NCBI GenBank assembly: GCA_002395865.1
Contig: DGVE01000063.1
Span: 1 to 6,721 of the forward strand
Direction of reading: 5' to 3'
Length of the DNA: 6,721 nt
Origin: Lachnospiraceae bacterium UBA4292
GTDB lineage: Bacteria > Bacillota > Clostridia > Lachnospirales > Lachnospiraceae
Program-made: the position numbers and the translations under genes
The notes under the pieces: generated by a model
What the model saw: only the letters and a program-made list of their open reading frames with translations
What the model was told of the DNA's origin: nothing
Databases searched by the model: none
Part shown: one piece after another, positions 1 to 4,024 of the stretch
Position numbering within the stretch: position 1 is the first letter of the stretch
Layout: the number at the start of each line of letters is the position of its first letter

Positions 1-284
1 AAAAGGGAGCCAATTACTTTGGACTGTGTCCCTTCCACAATGAGAAATCCGGTTCTTTTTCCGTTTCACAGAGCAAGCAGATCTTTCACTGCTTTGGCTG
101 CGGAGCCGGTGGCAACGTGATCAGCTTTTTGATGAAATATGACAACTTAACATTTACGGAAGCTCTGACGCAGCTTGCCGAAAGAGCAGGAGTCAAGCTC
201 CCGGAGGAGGACAATTCTCCTCAGGCAAGGGCTATGAGAGATAAGAGGCAGATGCTCCTTGATATCAACAGAGAGGCTGCCTAG
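1..284 (+). CDS. dnaG: DNA primase DnaG, N-terminal zinc-binding domain (5' partial, ends at in-frame TAG)
   Basis: This is the front part of bacterial primase, which makes the RNA primers for replication together with the DnaB-type helicase. Codons begin at base 3; bases 1-2 belong to a codon cut by the window edge. The frame shows the CHCC zinc motif: Cys at 27-29 and His at 36-38 (CPFH), then 17 residues, then Cys at 90-92 and Cys at 99-101 (CFGCGAGG), followed by the family's NVISFLMKYDNLTFTEAL helix region. By comparison with Bacillus DnaG, about 31 N-terminal residues lie upstream of the window. The frame is closed by TAG at 282-284, after DINREAA, in the linker before the polymerase domain. 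It continues in the same frame as the TOPRIM part starting at 327, so the two were one gene. A small oddity is EKSGSF where the family usually has EKTPSF. Identity is near certain; whether this fragment is made as a separate protein is unknown. Confidence 0.95.
   Translation, partial: KGANYFGLCPFHNEKSGSFSVSQSKQIFHCFGCGAGGNVISFLMKYDNLTFTEALTQLAERAGVKLPEEDNSPQARAMRDKRQMLLDINREAA
282..284 (+). other. In-frame amber (TAG) codon interrupting dnaG
   Basis: The primase frame (codons starting at multiples of 3) runs from base 3 to 1667 and is broken only here. The local reading is REAA-stop-YYYRNL. Primase homology is continuous on both sides with no frame change, so this is a substitution and not an indel. 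In Bacillus DnaG the equivalent linker position appears to be lysine, so AAG to TAG (one base) or CAG to TAG would explain it. The codon is followed by TAT, which does not resemble the known leaky UAG-CAR-YYA context. Confidence 0.95.
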
Positions 285-326
285 TATTATTACAGGAATT
301 TAAGGTCCAAAAGCGGCGAAAAGGGC

Positions 327-1667
327 ATGGAATACTTTAGAGGAAGAGAGCTTTCCGATGAAACCATGAAGCACTTTGGACTGGGATACGCCAATGTTAC
401 ATCAGACGATCTGGTTAAGTACCTTCGCCAGATGGGATTTGAGGATTCACTGATAATTGAGGCGGGACTTGCTTCCTTTGATGAGCAGAGAGGAACACAT
501 GATAAGTTCTGGAACAGGGTAATGTTTCCGATATCTGATGCTCAGGGCAAGGTAATAGGCTTTGGCGGAAGAGTCATGGGAGATGGCAAGCCCAAGTACT
601 TAAACTCTCCTGAGACAGCCATATTTGATAAGAGCCGTAACCTCTTTGGCCTTAATTATGCCAAGAGTTCAAGAGCGGGTTATATGATAATCTGCGAGGG
701 ATATATGGATGTCATAGCCATGCATCAGGCAGGCTTTGACATGGCGGTTGCATCCCTTGGAACGGCATTTACCATGGGACAGGCCATGATCCTTAAGAGA
801 TATACCGATACGGTAGTACTCTCATACGATAGTGATGAGGCCGGAACCAAGGCAGCTCTTCGAGGAATCGGTATTCTTAAGGAAGTGGGACTTAAGGGCA
901 AGGTGTTAGACCTAAGGCCCTACAAGGACCCGGACGAGTTCATCAAGAACCTTGGTGCGCAGGAGTACGAAAAACGTATCGAGGCCGCAAATAACGCATT
1001 TTTATTTGACGTGGGATGTCTCCGTGAGAACTTCGATCTGAACGATCCCGACGAAAAGACCGATTTCATAAATCAGACCGCAAGTAAGCTGGCTCTCTTC
1101 TCTGACGAGGTGGAGAGAAACAACTACATCGAGGCCGTCTCCAGAGAGTTTTCCATCGATTACCAGCTCCTGAAGCGCAAGGTGAATTCCATAGGCGCGG
1201 GCAAGGGCTTCGGAGAGGAAATGTCTGGTGAAGAGCCTGAATACGTGCACAAAAAGCCAAAAAAGGCCGAGGCTGCGGACCGCTCGGAGATCATGCTTCT
1301 CGGATGGATGTGCGATGATATAGAGATATACAGGAAGGTGAAGGAGTATCTGAGCCCCGATGATTTCACCGAGGGAATATGCAGGGATGTGGCCTCGATG
1401 GCATTTTCCATGGCAGAGGCCGATGGCAGGATCAACAGCGCCCGCATCATGAACAGTTATTTAGACGATGAGGAAGGCGCAAGAAGGGTCAGCGAGATGT
1501 TTTCGGAGACACTTCCGGAGAACCTTCCACCTGCGGATAAATCAAAGGCGGTCACGCAGGCGCTTAAGTCGGTGCTCGAAAAGAGCATGAAGCACAGGAT
1601 AATGGATCTTGGCGAAAAGGTGCGCATGAAGCAGCTGCTGGGCTCGCTTAAGATCGAATTCAAATGA
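327..1667 (+). CDS. dnaG: DNA primase DnaG, polymerase (TOPRIM) and C-terminal helicase-interaction regions, downstream of the amber codon
   Basis: This is the catalytic and C-terminal part of primase, 446 residues if translated from the first ATG after the amber. Residues 1-25 match the start of the polymerase core (RGRELSDETMKHFGLGYA). Residues 61-69 (FWNRVMFPI) and 90-101 (KYLNSPETAIFD) are primase signatures. The TOPRIM fold has its metal-binding acid motifs at EGYMD (Glu124) and YDSDEAG (Asp168, Asp170), with DPDEF at 201-205. Residues from about 310 to 446 are the divergent C-terminal helicase-binding region. With the upstream part and the ~31 residues outside the window the intact gene would be about 585 residues, normal for DnaG. 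A separate start at 327 is poorly supported: AAGGG at 321-325 is only one base from the ATG, and starting there would drop 14 residues of the linker and first helix (285-326). Catalytic residues are all present, so selection seems to have kept this part intact. It ends with TGA one base before trmK. Confidence 0.95.
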   Translation: MEYFRGRELSDETMKHFGLGYANVTSDDLVKYLRQMGFEDSLIIEAGLASFDEQRGTHDKFWNRVMFPISDAQGKVIGFGGRVMGDGKPKYLNSPETAIFDKSRNLFGLNYAKSSRAGYMIICEGYMDVIAMHQAGFDMAVASLGTAFTMGQAMILKRYTDTVVLSYDSDEAGTKAALRGIGILKEVGLKGKVLDLRPYKDPDEFIKNLGAQEYEKRIEAANNAFLFDVGCLRENFDLNDPDEKTDFINQTASKLALFSDEVERNNYIEAVSREFSIDYQLLKRKVNSIGAGKGFGEEMSGEEPEYVHKKPKKAEAADRSEIMLLGWMCDDIEIYRKVKEYLSPDDFTEGICRDVASMAFSMAEADGRINSARIMNSYLDDEEGARRVSEMFSETLPENLPPADKSKAVTQALKSVLEKSMKHRIMDLGEKVRMKQLLGSLKIEFK

Positions 1668-1668
1668 T

Positions 1669-2361
1669 ATGATCTCAGAAAGACTAAAGACGGTGGCGCA
1701 GCTGGCCGGTCACGGTGACACTGCAGCCGATATAGGAACCGATCACGGTTTTGTGGCAGTGGAGCTGGTAGAAAGCGGATGCTTTAAAAGAGCTATCGCT
1801 GCGGATATAAACGAGGGACCGCTTTTAAAGGCGAAGAAGAATATAGAAAAAGCAGGGCTTTCGGATAGAATCGAAACCGTACTCTCGGACGGCGCCTGCG
1901 AGCTTGTACCGGGCAGACAGGACGTGATAATAGTATGCGGGATGGGTGGCGAGCTCGTAAGGCATATCATGGAAGAGGGCGAGGCGGTCTTCAGAAGCGC
2001 AAAAAGGATCGTCCTCGGGCCACAGTCGCAGGTGGCTGATCTCAGGCGTTTTCTCGTGTCCCGGAAATATCGCACGCTCTGTGAGAAGATGGTATACGAT
2101 CAGGGCAAATACTATTTCCTCATGAGTTTGGTTTACGACAGCAGCACATCGGATGCATTGACAGATGTTCAGGCAGAGTTCGGAAGAGAGCTTCTTATAA
2201 ACCGCGATGAAGTATTGTATAAATATCTGCTGCGTGAAAGAGAGATAGCCCGGGGAGTTCTTCTGAGGATTCCCGAAGGCAATGAAGACAGAACGAAATG
2301 TATCGACAGACTGAAGCTTATAGAGGAGGCGATGGAATATTATGATCAAACTGGTGATTGA
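1669..2361 (+). CDS. trmK: tRNA (adenine(22)-N(1))-methyltransferase TrmK
   Basis: A SAM-dependent methyltransferase of the TrmK/YqfN family (COG2384), which makes m1A at position 22 of certain tRNAs in Gram-positive bacteria and acts in the cytoplasm. The 230 residues match the family length. The Rossmann SAM-binding signature DIGTDHGF is at residues 21-28, the acidic end of strand 2 is in AADIN (44-48), SDGA is at 73-76, the family motif CGMGGELVRHI is at 90-100, and LGPQSQ is at 116-121, where relatives have LQPN-like sequence. The C-terminal third is helical and charged, as expected for the tRNA-contacting coiled-coil part. The ATG at 1669 is the only usable start: the frame has a TGA at 1627-1629 and no other ATG, GTG or TTG before it. 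There is no convincing Shine-Dalgarno; the start lies one base after the dnaG stop (TGATATG), implying translational coupling to the primase. In many Firmicutes rpoD lies between dnaG and trmK and nif3 follows trmK; here neither is present. The last 20 bases overlap the next gene. Confidence 0.93.
   Translation: MISERLKTVAQLAGHGDTAADIGTDHGFVAVELVESGCFKRAIAADINEGPLLKAKKNIEKAGLSDRIETVLSDGACELVPGRQDVIIVCGMGGELVRHIMEEGEAVFRSAKRIVLGPQSQVADLRRFLVSRKYRTLCEKMVYDQGKYYFLMSLVYDSSTSDALTDVQAEFGRELLINRDEVLYKYLLREREIARGVLLRIPEGNEDRTKCIDRLKLIEEAMEYYDQTGD
2323..2329 (+). promoter_or_regulatory. Ribosome binding site for the nucleoside kinase
   Basis: A strong Shine-Dalgarno, GAGGAGG, lies inside the 3' end of trmK, with 12 bases between it and the ATG at 2342, a slightly long spacing. 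The kinase frame has a stop (TAG 2321-2323) touching the first base of this site, so translation must begin between there and 2342, and the ATG at 2342 is the only standard start available. Confidence 0.75.
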
Positions 2362-3997
2362 AGGTACCGATTATCTGGTTGAGGAAGGCACTACATATCT
2401 GGATGTAGCCAGAAGATTCGGCAAGAATTCGGGGGATGAGATCATGCTCTGCCTCCACGGAAACAGGCTGAGAGAGCTCTCACACAGGGTATTCGAGGGC
2501 GGGGAGATAAGATTTATAACCGCTGCCGAGAACTGCGGTTCGCAGACCTACAAAAGGACTGCTGTCATGGTGTTCATCAAGTCAGTCCTCGATGTGGTGG
2601 GCCGCGAAAACGTGAAGGAGACCTTCGTCGATTTCTCCATCAGCAAGGGATACTATATCGAGATCAAGGGCGAGCTTACTCTTGACGATGAACTGGTGAC
2701 GAAGATCGATGAGAGGATGCACGAGATAGCCGAAGCCGACATACAGATAAACAAGCGGACGATCGATGTCAGCGACGCCATGGACATCTTCAGGGCGCAG
2801 GGCATGGACTGCAAGGAGAGGCTGTTCCGCTACCGCATGAGCTCCCGTGTAAATGTATACGAGCTCGACGGTTATTACGACTATTTCTACGGCTACATGC
2901 TTCCCTCTACCGGATATGTGAAATACTATTCGCTGCACCGCTACGGAAACGGTGTGGTACTGCAGTTCCCCGACGGAGCGCAGACCCGCATGCCCGCGGA
3001 GTTCATGCCGCAGCACAAGGTAACAAGAAAGCTTCTCGAGACCGCAAGATGGAACGAGGCGCAGAATGTGCGCTGCGTGGCTGACTTAAACGACAGGATA
3101 GTGGATAAGTCGGTAAATGACCTCATACTCATACAGGAAGCTCATCAGAACCAGGAGCTCGCCAACATCGCATCCATGATAAAGGACCGCGGCAATATCA
3201 AATTCATAATGATAGCGGGTCCCTCATCGTCCGGCAAAACATCCTTCTCGCACAGGCTCTCGATACACCTTCGCGCAAACGGCTACATACCTCACCCCAT
3301 CGGTGTGGACGATTATTTTGTGGACAGAGAGCACACCCCGAGGGATGAGAACGGCGAGTACAATTTCGAGGATATAGAGTGCATAGACAGGAAATGCTTC
3401 AACAATGATATGAGCAGACTGCTATCTGGCGAGAAGGTGGAGATGCCTCATTTCGATTTTGCGACCGGTCAGAGGGTGTACAGGGGCGATTATCTTCAGC
3501 TCGGTGAGGAGGATATACTTATCATCGAGGGCATACATTGCTTAAACCCCGCACTGTATCCCGAGCTGCCGCAGGAGAGAATGTTCAAGATATACATAAG
3601 CGCTCTTACTCAGCTGAATGTGGACGAACACAACCGCGTATCCACCACCGACGGAAGACTGATAAGGCGAATGGCCAGGGACGCCGCCAAAAGATCGATC
3701 AGCGCCACTGAGACGATACAGCGCTGGGCAAGCGTAAGGCGCGGCGAGGAGAATAATATATTCCCCTTCCAGGAGACAGCGGATGTGATATTCAATTCTG
3801 CTCTGTGCTATGAGCTTCCCGTGCTCAAGACCTACGCTCAGCCGCTTCTGTTCTCCGTGCCGGCGGATTCGAAGGAATATCTTGAGGCGAAGAGACTGCT
3901 CAAGTTCCTCGACTATTTCCTGACCATCCCTGCAGATAATATACCCAGAGATTCGATACTCAGGGAGTTCATCGGAGGAAGTATATTCCCTGTGTAG
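2342..3997 (+). CDS. Nucleoside kinase with N-terminal TGS/ThrRS-like region and C-terminal uridine-kinase (PRK) domain
   Basis: A 551-residue P-loop kinase of the type annotated in Clostridia as 'nucleoside kinase' or 'uridine kinase family protein'. Residues 1-60 resemble a TGS domain, as at the start of threonyl-tRNA synthetase. Residues about 65-190 resemble the ThrRS/AlaRS second additional domain, without the HxxxH editing motif, so editing is unlikely. The kinase domain starts near 286 (IKFIMIAG) with Walker A GPSSSGKT at 293-300, then VDDYFVDREHTPRDENGEY (322-340), the uridine-kinase-like substrate region, and LIIEGIHCLN (393-402). RLIRRMARDAAKR (439-451) is the likely lid. The C-terminus REFIGGSIFPV looks like the natural family end. 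By family it should transfer the gamma-phosphate of a nucleoside triphosphate to a nucleoside; the true substrate cannot be read from the sequence. It overlaps trmK by 20 bases and ends in TAG, in the same frame as addB and 27 bases before it. Family assignment is firm, substrate is not. Confidence 0.9.
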   Translation: MIKLVIEGTDYLVEEGTTYLDVARRFGKNSGDEIMLCLHGNRLRELSHRVFEGGEIRFITAAENCGSQTYKRTAVMVFIKSVLDVVGRENVKETFVDFSISKGYYIEIKGELTLDDELVTKIDERMHEIAEADIQINKRTIDVSDAMDIFRAQGMDCKERLFRYRMSSRVNVYELDGYYDYFYGYMLPSTGYVKYYSLHRYGNGVVLQFPDGAQTRMPAEFMPQHKVTRKLLETARWNEAQNVRCVADLNDRIVDKSVNDLILIQEAHQNQELANIASMIKDRGNIKFIMIAGPSSSGKTSFSHRLSIHLRANGYIPHPIGVDDYFVDREHTPRDENGEYNFEDIECIDRKCFNNDMSRLLSGEKVEMPHFDFATGQRVYRGDYLQLGEEDILIIEGIHCLNPALYPELPQERMFKIYISALTQLNVDEHNRVSTTDGRLIRRMARDAAKRSISATETIQRWASVRRGEENNIFPFQETADVIFNSALCYELPVLKTYAQPLLFSVPADSKEYLEAKRLLKFLDYFLTIPADNIPRDSILREFIGGSIFPV

Positions 3998-4013
3998 CTC
4001 AGCCAACGACATA

Positions 4014-4018
4014 AAGGA
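4014..4018 (+). promoter_or_regulatory. Ribosome binding site for addB
   Basis: AAGGA (within ATAAAGGAAA) sits six bases before the ATG at 4025, an ideal Shine-Dalgarno spacing. It fixes the addB start: the same frame has TAG at 3995-3997, and no other ATG, GTG or TTG occurs in the nine codons between. Confidence 0.8.
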
Positions 4019-4024
4019 AAGTAC

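Noticed and set aside
282..284. Genome-wide TAG reassignment or pyrrolysine as the explanation of the dnaG amber
   Set aside because: The kinase uses TAG as a true terminator directly in frame with addB, no other in-frame TAG occurs in the four genes, and pyrrolysine in a primase linker has no precedent that I know of. Occasional suppression is not excluded.
1825..2349. 174-residue open frame on the - strand across trmK
   Set aside because: It lies entirely opposite a clear methyltransferase gene, lacks recognisable motifs and has a composition expected from reversed trmK codons.
2582..3016. 144-residue open frame on the - strand inside the kinase
   Set aside because: Opposite a well-supported coding region, no domain recognised; an antisense reading of codon bias.
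3542..4012. 156-residue open frame on the - strand opposite the end of the kinase
   Set aside because: Shadow of the kinase coding strand; it has no recognisable family, and the + strand protein is well conserved throughout.
3998..4024. Terminator or promoter between the kinase and addB
   Set aside because: The 27-base gap has no inverted repeat with a T-run and no -35/-10 pair; it holds only the addB Shine-Dalgarno.
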